Assembly: GCA_023412005.1 (NCBI GenBank)
Contig: JAEYOE010000005.1
Span: forward strand, 1 to 51,242
Direction of reading: 5' to 3'
From: Bacillota bacterium
Lineage (GTDB): Bacteria > Bacillota > Clostridia > Christensenellales > SZUA-584
DNA length: 51,242 bases
Part shown: one piece after another, positions 40,812-49,658 of the stretch
Numbering within the stretch: the stretch's first letter is position 1
Layout: each line of letters opens with the position of its first letter
Program-made: the position numbers and the translations under genes
Notes under the pieces: model-generated
Told to the model about the DNA's origin: nothing
Database searches by the model: none
Seen by the model: the letters and a program-made list of their open reading frames with translations, nothing else

Positions 40812-41771
40812 TTGATTGTTGAGCCGACCATCACCTACACGCATTCACAGCTGATGCGCGACGTTGACGCGCTGACAAACGCCTACCCGGCGCTGATAAG
40901 GTCTGCCACGGCGGGCTTCTCCGTTGAAGGGCGTGAACTGCCGTTGATTGAGCTGGGGACAGGTGAGCGGCAGGTGTTTTTCTGCGCGGCTCACCATGCG
41001 CGCGATTATATCGCGGTGGCGTACCTGATGTATGCCGTGAACGCGTATGCGCAAGCCGCTTCGGAAAACGCCAAAATCGGGCGTTATAAAATGGCCGAGC
41101 TGCTGAGCAAATGCACCATGGTGGTGATGCCCATGGTAAACCCTGACGGCGTGACGCTGGTGCAGAGCGGGCTCAAGGCTGTGCAGAACAAAAAACGCGT
41201 GGAGAAAATGGTGATGGTTCGGCCGTCATATTCCGAGTGGATGGCCAACGTAAACGGTGTGGATCTTGCGCGGCAGTATCCCGCGCTGTGGGAGAAAAAG
41301 TACACGGTCATCCATAGGCCCGCCTCTGAGCTGTACAACGGCGAATCACCGGCCACCGAGCCTGAGGTGCAAAGCGTAATGCGCGTGTGCGAGTCGCGCC
41401 CGTTTTTGTCCGCGTTGTCTTTCTATGCCAAGGGCGAAACCATAGACTATGCCGACAGCGCGACGAGCGCCAAAATATCCGAAGCGTTCCGGCTGGCCAA
41501 AAGGCTCTCCACCGTTACGGGCTACGCGATCAACACGGTCTGCGACAACCCCGGCGTGTTTGCGGCGGGGTTCGAGTGCTGGTTCCGGCAGGCGTTTTTA
41601 CGCCCTGCGCTCCACATTAATCTGTCTCCCTCAACAGGCGGTGCCATGCCGCACCACGACCGCGATTTTTATACACTTGTTTGGAACAAAACAAAAGCGC
41701 TCGGTGCCGAGGCACTGAGCGCTGCATGTCTGCAAAATTATGAGCCGGAGCGAATTGAGTCTGATCAATAA
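40812..41771 (+). CDS. M14-fold zinc carboxypeptidase-like protein, catalytic residues altered
   Basis: A 319-residue single-domain member of the M14 carboxypeptidase fold, closest in appearance to gamma-D-glutamyl-diamino acid endopeptidases. The zinc motif HxxE reads AHHARDYI (Glu to Asp). MPMVNPDGVTLVQSG and NGVDLARQYPALWE match the central motifs. The third zinc His position reads ALSFYAKGETIDYAD (His to Tyr), and the general-base Glu region reads ALHINLSPSTGG (Glu to Asn). It is probably not an active peptidase. No signal peptide. TTG 40812 follows GGGAGG by 9 nt and is preferred over ATG 40782. It is convergent with glnA, overlapping by 7 bp. Confidence 0.75.
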   Translation: MIVEPTITYTHSQLMRDVDALTNAYPALIRSATAGFSVEGRELPLIELGTGERQVFFCAAHHARDYIAVAYLMYAVNAYAQAASENAKIGRYKMAELLSKCTMVVMPMVNPDGVTLVQSGLKAVQNKKRVEKMVMVRPSYSEWMANVNGVDLARQYPALWEKKYTVIHRPASELYNGESPATEPEVQSVMRVCESRPFLSALSFYAKGETIDYADSATSAKISEAFRLAKRLSTVTGYAINTVCDNPGVFAAGFECWFRQAFLRPALHINLSPSTGGAMPHHDRDFYTLVWNKTKALGAEALSAACLQNYEPERIESDQ

Positions 41772-43096
41772 TTCGAGATATACTGATCAATCTCCCACGG
41801 GTGAACCGCCAAGCGGAACCGATCCCACTCCTTCATCTTGAAGTCGTAGTAAACTTTGAAGATATGATCACCCAGCGTCTCTTTCACAAGCGGGTTGGCT
41901 TTAAACAGCTGGAGCGCATCATACAAGCTGCCGGGCAAAGCGGAAACGCCCTGTTCGTCCATTTCAGCCTGTGTCATCTTAAAGATGTTTCTGTTGACGG
42001 CAGGCGGCGGTGTCAGCTTATTCGATATACCGTCAAGGCCGGCGGCCAGCAGCAGCGCGATGGTCAAATACGGGTTGGCTGCCGGGTCTGGGCTGCGCAC
42101 TTCCACGCGTGTGCCTGCGCCTCTGGAAGCGGGGATGCGGATTAACGGGCTTCTGTTCTGGGCGGACCATGCCACGTAGCACGGCGCTTCATACCCCGGA
42201 ACCAGACGTTTGTACGAGTTGACAGTCGGGTTTGAGACAGCTGCGATGGATTGAATGTGTTTCATAATACCCGCGATGTAATTATAGGCGATTGATGACA
42301 GCTCAAGCTCGCCGTTTTTATCGTAAAAAGCGTTGCCGTTTTTGGTAGACAGTGATTGGTTGGTGTGCATGCCGCTGCCGTTGATGCCGAATATCGGCTT
42401 GGGCATGAATGTGGCATACAGCCCATGGCGTTCGGCGATACTCTTGACAACGATCTTGAAGGTCATGATGTTGTCGGCGGTGAGCAGCGCGTCGGCATAT
42501 TTAAAGTCGATTTCGTGCTGGCCTGCGGCCACTTCATGATGCGAGGCTTCAATTTCAAACCCCATCTCTTCCAGTGTCAGGCACATATCGCGGCGTGCGT
42601 CTTCGCCCTTGTCGACAGGGGCAAGATCAAAATAGCCGCCGTTGTCATGCGTGATGGTGGTGGGTTTGCCGTCGGCATCCGTTAAGAAAAGGAAGAACTC
42701 GCACTCGGGGCCAACGTTCATGGTGTATCCCATTTCGGCTGCTTTGGAGAGCGTCTTTTTCAAAACGTTTCTCGGGCATCCGTTATACGGCTGTCCGTCT
42801 GTGGTATAAACGTCGCAAATGAGGCGCGCCACTTTTCCCATCTGGGGCCGCCACGGAAAAATCACAAATGTATCGGGATCGGGCTTCAGCACCATATCGG
42901 ATTCTTCGATGCGCGAGAAACCGTCGATGGAAGAACCGTCGAACATGCACCCTTCGTTAAGTGCGCGCTCCAGCTGTCTGGATGTGATAGCAACATTTTT
43001 CAGTATCCCGAAAACATCGGTAAACTGCAATCTGATAAATTTGACGTCATTGTCCTCAACCATTTTGAGGATATGCTGATTCGTGTACTTTGCCAT
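41765..43096 (-). CDS. glnA: Glutamine synthetase type I-alpha
   Basis: A 443-residue enzyme joining ammonia and glutamate with ATP. GSI hallmarks: FDGSSIDGF with the catalytic Asp, GPECEFFLF, ASHHEVAAGQHEIDFKYADA, GINGSGMHTNQSL, NPTVNSYKRLVPGYEAPCYV and VEVRSPDPAANPYLTIALLL. The short length and absence of the adenylylation loop mark the alpha type of Firmicutes, which is controlled by feedback inhibition and GlnR-type regulators; RIEESDMVLKPD fits this group. ATG 43096 has AAAGGAG 8 nt upstream. No glnR gene is adjacent; it is monocistronic. Confidence 0.96.
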   Translation of the reverse strand: MAKYTNQHILKMVEDNDVKFIRLQFTDVFGILKNVAITSRQLERALNEGCMFDGSSIDGFSRIEESDMVLKPDPDTFVIFPWRPQMGKVARLICDVYTTDGQPYNGCPRNVLKKTLSKAAEMGYTMNVGPECEFFLFLTDADGKPTTITHDNGGYFDLAPVDKGEDARRDMCLTLEEMGFEIEASHHEVAAGQHEIDFKYADALLTADNIMTFKIVVKSIAERHGLYATFMPKPIFGINGSGMHTNQSLSTKNGNAFYDKNGELELSSIAYNYIAGIMKHIQSIAAVSNPTVNSYKRLVPGYEAPCYVAWSAQNRSPLIRIPASRGAGTRVEVRSPDPAANPYLTIALLLAAGLDGISNKLTPPPAVNRNIFKMTQAEMDEQGVSALPGSLYDALQLFKANPLVKETLGDHIFKVYYDFKMKEWDRFRLAVHPWEIDQYISNY

Positions 43097-43207
43097 ATTA
43101 AACACTCCTTTTAATTTTTAATATATAAGACTATTTCAACGACCCAAGCAAAATTGAGTATCCCGATTTTAATGGATTCGCCAAGCCTTGCGCTCCGGAT
43201 GAGAACA

Positions 43208-43264
43208 TGATGATATCAATTCATCATATAAGTATTTTATCTAAAAAGCAAATAAAAAAGTCAA
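43208..43264 (-). promoter_or_regulatory. Promoter of glnA with nearby palindrome
   Basis: Minus strand: TTGACT (43259-43264), 17-bp spacer, GATAAA (43236-43241). Just downstream lies TGATGA...TCATCA (about 43208-43226), which may be an operator. No TGTNAN7TNACA GlnR site was seen. The remaining gap to 43372 holds no gene. Confidence 0.5.
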
Positions 43265-43372
43265 CCAAAGCCCAATCCGCCCTGATGACTCCGTTGTCGT
43301 TGCTGATATCCATTACATTACCATAATAGACACGCGTATGCAACGATTTTTGATGTCGATTGTAGCCGCAAA

Positions 43373-43407
43373 TAATAAAAAAGCATGCCCCATAATAAGG
43401 CATGCTT
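43373..43407 (-). terminator. Terminator after the 43425-44264 gene
   Basis: AAGCATGCC/GGCATGCTT (43381-43389, 43399-43407); on the minus strand a T-rich run (43373-43380) follows. Confidence 0.85.
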
Positions 43408-43424
43408 GAATGCTGCGATATTTT

Positions 43425-44264
43425 TTACTCGGTCGCAGAGGGAACGTATTCGAAGTTAACGTCGGTGCCGTCAGACGTTTTGCCCTTGATGGTGGAGCCG
43501 GTGATGCTGTACCATTCGGGCTGCGTTGTTGGGAAATCTGCCGGTTCGCTGCCGGTCAGAGCCGCAGGCTGAGTGGTCTGTGTGGTGGAAATACCCAGAA
43601 CGCCGTCCTGTCCGCTGATGGAGATTTGATACATCGTGGTGGTGTTATCGTCATTCAAGAAGAAATACTGGCTTGCATAGCCGTAAGACGTTTTGCGGTA
43701 TTCGGAGTAGAAATAGTCTTTGCTGTTCTTTTGTGCCGTGCAAACAATCGCATCGGCAGCCGCATCGTATGTACCGTTGAAGACATAAGAGGCACCTTGC
43801 TCATCCGTATATGAAATTGAGTAGGAGTTGCCGTTTTCACTGTATTTAACATTTGAAGCGCTGAGCATAGCAAGGCCCATTGTCGCCGCTTCCTCCCCTG
43901 CGCCGAAGAAGCTGACAGGGAGCATTATCAAATCGGCCATGGTAACACCCAACAGCGTCATCGATGCATACATTGTCGATTCGTTCTTTGAAAGACCATC
44001 AGCCAGCTTGGTGACAACGGCAGTTTTGGCTTCTGTAAACGCCAGATACGATGCGGCCGGTGTGCCTGCGCCCTGGGCAGGTGCACTGCTCGCAGCGGTG
44101 CCTTCAGCGGGCGTACTGGCTTCTTCGCTCGGTGCGCTTGTTTCGTCTGATGCTGCCGCAGACGCATCTGCTGACGGTGATTCAGCTGAGGACGATGGCC
44201 CGCAGCCCGCAAAAACAAGGCTGAGCATCATCACCGCCAATGCAAGAATGAAAACTCTTTTCAT
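43425..44264 (-). CDS. Lipoprotein of unknown function
   Basis: A 279-residue lipoprotein. Signal with lipobox FAG-C (Cys21), then a Ser/Ala/Glu/Thr-rich linker (about 22-75) that probably spans the wall, then a domain with ADGLSKNESTMYASMTLLGV and beta-rich GNSYSISYTDEQGASYVFNG. It ends at VNFEYVPSATE. I do not recognise the family. GGAGGG lies 6 nt before ATG 44264; a longer frame to 44303 has no site. Monocistronic with a terminator; divergent from mrdA. Confidence 0.75.
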   Translation of the reverse strand: MKRVFILALAVMMLSLVFAGCGPSSSAESPSADASAAASDETSAPSEEASTPAEGTAASSAPAQGAGTPAASYLAFTEAKTAVVTKLADGLSKNESTMYASMTLLGVTMADLIMLPVSFFGAGEEAATMGLAMLSASNVKYSENGNSYSISYTDEQGASYVFNGTYDAAADAIVCTAQKNSKDYFYSEYRKTSYGYASQYFFLNDDNTTTMYQISISGQDGVLGISTTQTTQPAALTGSEPADFPTTQPEWYSITGSTIKGKTSDGTDVNFEYVPSATE

Positions 44265-44441
44265 AAATAACCCTCCAAAAATGTGCGACTGTTTATAAAA
44301 CAATCAATATTTTGGCATTTTATCATACGCATTCTTTGTTTACAATATATTTATTTTTACAGAAAATCCTTAGTCCACATTGGCCGTATTTTATGTTATA
44401 ATCCTAAAAGTGGGGTGGAATATACCGCTGGAGACGAATTC

Positions 44442-47063
44442 ATGAAGGTTAACATACGTAACCGTTTTATTATATTCGGCGCGCTGGTACTGGCGCTTTT
44501 TGTTGTTCTGTTTGTACAGCTTGTGCAGCTGATGCTGGTTAACGGTGAGGAATACGCCGCGATGTCGGGCGCGCTTAAGCAAAGAGAGATTGCGATATCC
44601 GGCGCGCGCGGCAGCATACTCGACCGCAACGGCCTGCCGCTGGCTTACGACGAAAAATCATTCAATATACAGTTCTACAGAGACCCGCTGAAAAATACCG
44701 AAACGGATCGGGCTTATTATACGTCAATCATTATCGATACCATCAAGATCGTTGAGAAAAATGAGGGAAAGATGATCGATTCCTTTGTGATTAAACGCAA
44801 CGACAAAACGGGCGGGTATTATTTTGACTGGGGCATTGAAAACGAGGAGAACAAGCAAAGCCGCGAAAAAAGCTGGCGCAAGAATATGTATGTGGGCGAT
44901 AAGCGCACGCCGGAAGAGATTTATCTTTATCTGAGAGAGAAGTACCAGATTCCGTCTGAAATGGGCTATGAGGAAGCGCGCAAGGTGCTCTCCGTTTGGC
45001 AGGAATCACAGCTGAATTCGTGGGTGGCGTATGAGCCGGTGACCATCGCTTACAACGTGAGCATGCAGACGGTGGCCGAGATAGAGACACATAAAGCGGA
45101 GCTTTCCGGCATGAGCGTGGAAAACTCGACAGTGCGCGTTTACCCGCGCGGCAGTGTGGCGGCGCATGAGATTGGCTACTTAGGAAAGATCGCTGACCCT
45201 GAGGTGCTTAAAAAATATGCCGCCATGGCATACGATGTGGACGATCTCGTGGGCGTTGAAGGCGTGGAGCAATCGATGGAAGCGCTGCTCACGGGCAACA
45301 GCGCGCTGCGGCAGGGCACTGAAACGGTGGAAGTGGACAACATGGCCGTGATTCAGAACACGCTGTCGACCACGCAGCCGACGCAAGGCTACAACGTGAT
45401 GCTCACGCTCGATATTCCGCTGCAGATGGCTGTTGAAGAATCGCTCGCGCGAAATGTGCCGCTCATCCACGACGAACAAGTAAAAGCCTATAACTTGGAA
45501 AATGAAAAAGGCGATAAAAGCGCTTACAAAGGGTATCCACTCGAAAAACTTAAGCTGGCAGTATCCGGGGCGGCGGTGGTGCTCGATGTGAACACCGGCA
45601 AAGTGCTGGCCATGGGGAATTACCCGAGCTTTGATCTGAATCAGTTTGCAGGCGGCATCACCGAAGAGCAATATAAAATACTGAACGACGATCCGTCCAA
45701 GCCGCTCTTTAACAAAGCTGTTTCAAGCCGCGCCACACCGGGTTCGATATTCAAGATGGTTACGGGTCTCGGTGCGCTGATGGAGGGACAGATTGATCCT
45801 GATAAAGGGACCACATTATCCGAGAGAATCAGTTGTGAAGGCCAATATATCGTGAATAAGGATGCCGTGCTGACAGGCGCGAAACCACAGGGGCCAAGTT
45901 GTTGGGTGCCAAACCCCGCTAAACACTCCGATCAAACCATTATTGGAGGACTGGCACACAGCTGCAACTTTTATTTCTACACGCTTTCGCACAGGCTTGG
46001 TATCGATCTGCTGGACAAATGGTCGGATAAGTTTGGGCTGACCGCCTCCACGGGTATTGAGCTGCCCGCTGAGGCGATCGGTCAGGTCGGCAGCCAGAAG
46101 CTGCTGTACGACCCGAGCCTGCCGATAGACAAACAGGCATCGTTTCTGCCGAGGCTGGTTATGGAAACGGGGCCGAACTCAATCATGAATCTGCTCAAAA
46201 AATTCGCCGAGGAACATGAAATTACCTACGATGAGGCCGAAGTCAGAGCGACGGCCAAAGAGATTGTGGAATTGCTGGGGCTGGAATGGACGGCTGACCC
46301 GAAGGACCGCAACGTTTTAAAAAACAACGGCGTTTCTCTGGGTGAGCGGGTGCGTCAGATTCTTTCCGACAGACTCGGCATATCCATCAAGACATCAAAG
46401 ATACAGCTGAGCAACGATATCACGAGCGCGCTCTCTGAGCTGCAGTGGTCGGTCACGAAAACAATCAACACGGGCATCGGGCAGGAAATCACACAGGTGA
46501 CGCCCATCGCGGTGGCGCGCTACGTCGCCGCCATTGTGAACGGCGGCACGGTGTATCAGACGCATATTGTTGATAAGGTGATCGCGCAGGACGGCACAAT
46601 CGTATTTGAAAAGCAGCCTGAGGTGTTCGGTACGCTGGACGCAAAACCGGAATATCTTGATGCCATTATGGAAGGCATGGAAGGCGTGGTTGACGAGCAA
46701 GAGGGTGGTACCGCTGCATCTTACTTTGGAAGTTCGTTTGACTATACGAAATCCATCGGCGGCAAAACGGGTACCGCGCAGGTGTCGAAAGTCGATCTGG
46801 AAAACAACAGCTGGTTTGTTTGCTTTGCACCCTATGATAAAGAGGACCCAAGCGTGAAGCCCGAGGTGGTTATCGTTGTTTATATCCCAAACGGGTATAA
46901 AGGCGGCCTTTCATGTTACGTGGCCAGAGACATCATTCAATATTATCTGGATCAGAAGAAAATCGTCGCGGAGCAGACGATACCCGACCCGGGTTCGCTG
47001 GTGTATCAAAACCTTGATGCAACGCAAACACCCGAAGAGTCTGAGGCAAACGGCACAGAATAA
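44442..47063 (+). CDS. mrdA: Penicillin-binding protein 2 (elongation transpeptidase)
   Basis: An 873-residue class B PBP. One N-terminal helix (about 8-28), dimerisation domain with ISGARGSILDRNGLPLAYDE, and a transpeptidase domain with active-site SxxK in ATPGSIFKM, SxN as AHSCNFYF and KTG in IGGKTGTAQ. Active-site motifs are complete. It is longer than E. coli PBP2; extra residues lie in the N-terminal half (ENEENKQSREKSW) and near VELLGLEWTADP. It works with RodA to cross-link glycan during elongation. The start is ATG 44442 with GGAG 8 nt upstream; upstream open codons are non-coding. It leads into minCDE. TATAAT is at 44396-44401. Confidence 0.92.
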   Translation: MKVNIRNRFIIFGALVLALFVVLFVQLVQLMLVNGEEYAAMSGALKQREIAISGARGSILDRNGLPLAYDEKSFNIQFYRDPLKNTETDRAYYTSIIIDTIKIVEKNEGKMIDSFVIKRNDKTGGYYFDWGIENEENKQSREKSWRKNMYVGDKRTPEEIYLYLREKYQIPSEMGYEEARKVLSVWQESQLNSWVAYEPVTIAYNVSMQTVAEIETHKAELSGMSVENSTVRVYPRGSVAAHEIGYLGKIADPEVLKKYAAMAYDVDDLVGVEGVEQSMEALLTGNSALRQGTETVEVDNMAVIQNTLSTTQPTQGYNVMLTLDIPLQMAVEESLARNVPLIHDEQVKAYNLENEKGDKSAYKGYPLEKLKLAVSGAAVVLDVNTGKVLAMGNYPSFDLNQFAGGITEEQYKILNDDPSKPLFNKAVSSRATPGSIFKMVTGLGALMEGQIDPDKGTTLSERISCEGQYIVNKDAVLTGAKPQGPSCWVPNPAKHSDQTIIGGLAHSCNFYFYTLSHRLGIDLLDKWSDKFGLTASTGIELPAEAIGQVGSQKLLYDPSLPIDKQASFLPRLVMETGPNSIMNLLKKFAEEHEITYDEAEVRATAKEIVELLGLEWTADPKDRNVLKNNGVSLGERVRQILSDRLGISIKTSKIQLSNDITSALSELQWSVTKTINTGIGQEITQVTPIAVARYVAAIVNGGTVYQTHIVDKVIAQDGTIVFEKQPEVFGTLDAKPEYLDAIMEGMEGVVDEQEGGTAASYFGSSFDYTKSIGGKTGTAQVSKVDLENNSWFVCFAPYDKEDPSVKPEVVIVVYIPNGYKGGLSCYVARDIIQYYLDQKKIVAEQTIPDPGSLVYQNLDATQTPEESEANGTE

Positions 47064-47141
47064 ACGAAATTAATGCCCTCAGGCAGGAAAAATGCTCCGT
47101 TTTGTAGAATGTTGATGCGATAACGTTGCAGGATGGATGCT

Positions 47142-47837
47142 ATGGCTATAAAAATTAAAGGAAAGTCGGGCGGGGTGATGGAAATCACGGCTCAGCCGGA
47201 CTCATCATATATCGACATTAAGCTTGCCCTTGGTGACAAGCTTAATAAGCATAAGGGCTTTTTTTCGGGCTCCGGCGCGAAGGTTATCTTTCGCGGCAAG
47301 GAGTTAACCGCACCGCAGAAAGCGGAATTCAAAAAACTGCTGCACGACCAGTACGGCATTGCGCATGTGATGTTCGGCGACGACGCACCGGCAGAGCCAT
47401 TGGACGAGCGCCCCGAAGCGCCCGCCGAGGTGAACTGCAAGCCTGTGCCAGAGGAGGAACCTGGGCGCGTGACGCTGGTATCTAAAGACTATTTTAACGC
47501 TAAAAGCGTGTTTGTGGCGCATACGCTGCGCAGCGGGCAGCGCGTGGAGTGTACGGGTGATATTGTGGTGCTCGGAGATGTGAACGACGGGGCTGAGGTG
47601 ATAGCGGGCGGCAGCATTGCCGTGATGGGCACGCTGCGCGGGCTCGCGCACGCCGGGGCGACGGGACGCGCGGATGTGGTGGTGGCGGCCAATGTGCTGA
47701 CCCCCAAACAGCTGCGCATCAGCGGCAAGGTGGCCGTGTTTCCGCCGGATGCCGGTGGCGAAGGGCCTCAGCTGGCAGAATATAAACAAGGCAGCATCCA
47801 TATCAGAGCTCTGAAACCGCAAAGCCGGTCGCTCTGA
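47142..47837 (+). CDS. minC: Septum site-determining protein MinC
   Basis: A 231-residue FtsZ inhibitor. The N-terminal domain (1-75) is followed by a Pro/Glu-rich linker (about 85-110) and the beta-helical C-terminal domain with HTLRSGQRVECTGDIVVLGD and GGSIAVMGTLRGLAHAG, the MinC signature that binds MinD. It follows mrdA by 78 bp and precedes minD by 59 bp. ATG 47142 is preferred; ATG 47133 in the same frame lies in the purine-rich site. Confidence 0.93.
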   Translation: MAIKIKGKSGGVMEITAQPDSSYIDIKLALGDKLNKHKGFFSGSGAKVIFRGKELTAPQKAEFKKLLHDQYGIAHVMFGDDAPAEPLDERPEAPAEVNCKPVPEEEPGRVTLVSKDYFNAKSVFVAHTLRSGQRVECTGDIVVLGDVNDGAEVIAGGSIAVMGTLRGLAHAGATGRADVVVAANVLTPKQLRISGKVAVFPPDAGGEGPQLAEYKQGSIHIRALKPQSRSL

Positions 47838-47896
47838 GTACAGAAGAGTATATAACCAGCATTGATTCTTTGATAAATTGATTTGGAGGGTATTGT

Positions 47897-48691
47897 ATGA
47901 ACAATGTCATTGTGGTGACATCGGGGAAAGGCGGCGTTGGCAAAACAACGACAGTGGCCAACTTGGGGGTCGGGCTGGCACAGGCAGGCAAAAGGGTCGT
48001 GCTCATTGATACGGATATCGGGCTGAGAAATCTTGATGTGGTGCTGGGGCTGGAAAACAGAATTGTCTACGATTTGGTGGATGTGGTGGAAGGCACTTGC
48101 CGGCTGAAGCAGGCGCTAATTAAGGACAAGCGCTACGACGGGCTGTTTCTTGTTCCTGCGGCTCAAACGCGTGATAAGATGTCGGTGAATCCGGAACAAA
48201 TGAAGCAAGTGGTGGCTGAGCTGGAAGCCGAGTTTGATTATATTTTGATCGATTGCCCGGCAGGCATAGAGCAGGGATTTAAAAACGCAATCGCGGGTGC
48301 GAAATCCGCCATTGTGGTGACGGTGCCCGAGGTATCCGCTGTGCGCGATGCCGACAGAATCATCGGCCTGTTATCGGCGGCGGGGATTGACGACTGCCGT
48401 TTGCTCGTGAACCGCATGCGGATTGATATGGTGAAGAGGGGCGATATGCTCGCGCTTGATGACACGCTCGATATTTTGGGCATTGAACTGATCGGGGTGG
48501 TGCCGGAGGATGAAAAGATCATTCGTTCCTCCAACATGGGTGAACCGGTTGTACTCAACGACAAAGCACCCGCCGGTAAAGCCTACAGAAACGTTACGAA
48601 AAGAATAATGGGAGAAAACATACCGCTGATGGACTTGGAAGACGACAGCGGTTTGGCCGCTATATTTAGAAAGCTGCTCAAGGGCAAATAG
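47897..48691 (+). CDS. minD: Septum site-determining ATPase MinD
   Basis: A 264-residue ParA/MinD-type ATPase. The deviant Walker A is SGKGGVGKTTTVANLGVGLA, switch I region LIDTDIGLRNLDVVLGLENR and Walker B-like ILIDCPAGIEQGF. The C-terminal amphipathic helix (GLAAIFRKLLKGK) is the membrane targeting sequence. MinD recruits MinC to the membrane and is released by MinE. GGAGG precedes the ATG. Confidence 0.97.
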   Translation: MNNVIVVTSGKGGVGKTTTVANLGVGLAQAGKRVVLIDTDIGLRNLDVVLGLENRIVYDLVDVVEGTCRLKQALIKDKRYDGLFLVPAAQTRDKMSVNPEQMKQVVAELEAEFDYILIDCPAGIEQGFKNAIAGAKSAIVVTVPEVSAVRDADRIIGLLSAAGIDDCRLLVNRMRIDMVKRGDMLALDDTLDILGIELIGVVPEDEKIIRSSNMGEPVVLNDKAPAGKAYRNVTKRIMGENIPLMDLEDDSGLAAIFRKLLKGK

Positions 48692-48707
48692 GAGGAGGGA
48701 CACAAGA

Positions 48708-48986
48708 ATGGCACGCAAACAAACCAGCTCCAGCAGCATTGCAAGGGAGCGTTTAAAACTTGTGCTGATTCATGACCGCGCAGGCACATCTCCGTCCAGC
48801 AATGTGATGGAAATGCTCCGCAAAGATATTGTCGGTGTTATTTCCAAGTATTTCGACGTGGAAGAAGACGATTTTGATGTGGATATCAAACATTCGTCTG
48901 ATATGCAATGCGGCAGCGCGGAAACACGGCTGACCGCCAATATTCCGATCCGAAGGATTAAGAGCCTGGGGCCGAACAGATATTAA
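48708..48986 (+). CDS. minE: Cell division topological specificity factor MinE
   Basis: A 92-residue MinE. The N-terminal part has RERLKLVLIHDR, the anti-MinCD/beta-switch segment, and the C-terminal part MLRKDIVGVISKYFDVEEDD and IPIRRIKS, the topological domain. MinE stimulates MinD ATPase and drives pole-to-pole oscillation; its presence, rather than DivIVA control only, is typical of many Clostridia. GGAGGAGG lies about 11 nt before the ATG, 16 bp after minD. Confidence 0.95.
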   Translation: MARKQTSSSSIARERLKLVLIHDRAGTSPSSNVMEMLRKDIVGVISKYFDVEEDDFDVDIKHSSDMQCGSAETRLTANIPIRRIKSLGPNRY

Positions 48987-49008
48987 ATACGCTGATGAAA
49001 GCGCTGTG

Positions 49009-49533
49009 CTAAGGAGCTTTGGGGCGATACTTTTCAACAAGCGCATCCACCCAAACGCGGTTGGGCCCTTCAATGATGGAAAAAGGCTCGGCACTTTCCG
49101 TCTGGCCTTTCTCAAACAGCAGTATTTTAACGCCTTCTCGCGTTTGTCCGCCGAGCACCTGCAGGTTAAACAGCGCGTAAGGCACGAACCCCTCTTTATA
49201 AATGATCAGCGTGACTTCTCCCCATGGTTTTTGCATAATGCTGTCATAGCGCGTATCGCGGATAAAGGGAACCTCGATTTTGTCGGTCATGCCGTTTTTA
49301 TTCGTTTGGTATGTCGTGCCCGTTTCCGCCACGACAACGGAAGCGTTTTCAATCGGTGTTTCGGTGTAGCCTTCCACCACGCTGACGGTTAAGTAAGCGG
49401 TGTCTGATTTTGAACCGAACACCGAAACGGCGTCTGGGGAGATGACGCTCGCAGTCACCAGCGCGCCGACAAGCAGCAGGGCGCTTGCGCCGAAGGCCAT
49501 AAAAAGGCCGCGCCGGTCCTTTCGTTTTTCCAT
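49009..49533 (-). CDS. Membrane-anchored protein with carboxypeptidase-regulatory-like domain
   Basis: A 174-residue protein. One N-terminal helix (about 12-33, AFGASALLLVGALVTASV) anchors an outside beta-sandwich domain: LTVSVVEGYTETPIENASVV to VTLIIYKEGFVPYALFNLQV, a pattern typical of carboxypeptidase-regulatory-like/prealbumin-like domains. It may support or bind wall components. Function unknown. GAGGTG lies 6 nt before ATG 49533. It is convergent with minE (23 bp) and divergent from pgi. Confidence 0.65.
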   Translation of the reverse strand: MEKRKDRRGLFMAFGASALLLVGALVTASVISPDAVSVFGSKSDTAYLTVSVVEGYTETPIENASVVVAETGTTYQTNKNGMTDKIEVPFIRDTRYDSIMQKPWGEVTLIIYKEGFVPYALFNLQVLGGQTREGVKILLFEKGQTESAEPFSIIEGPNRVWVDALVEKYRPKAP

Positions 49534-49658
49534 ACAATTCACCTCGACAATATATATGCCGCTGATGAAGTCAATTATGGCACGATGGGCAAATTAAACG
49601 TGGTGCTTATGGTTTAAGGCGGATATAATATATTCAACTTCTTTCAAGGAGACAATTA

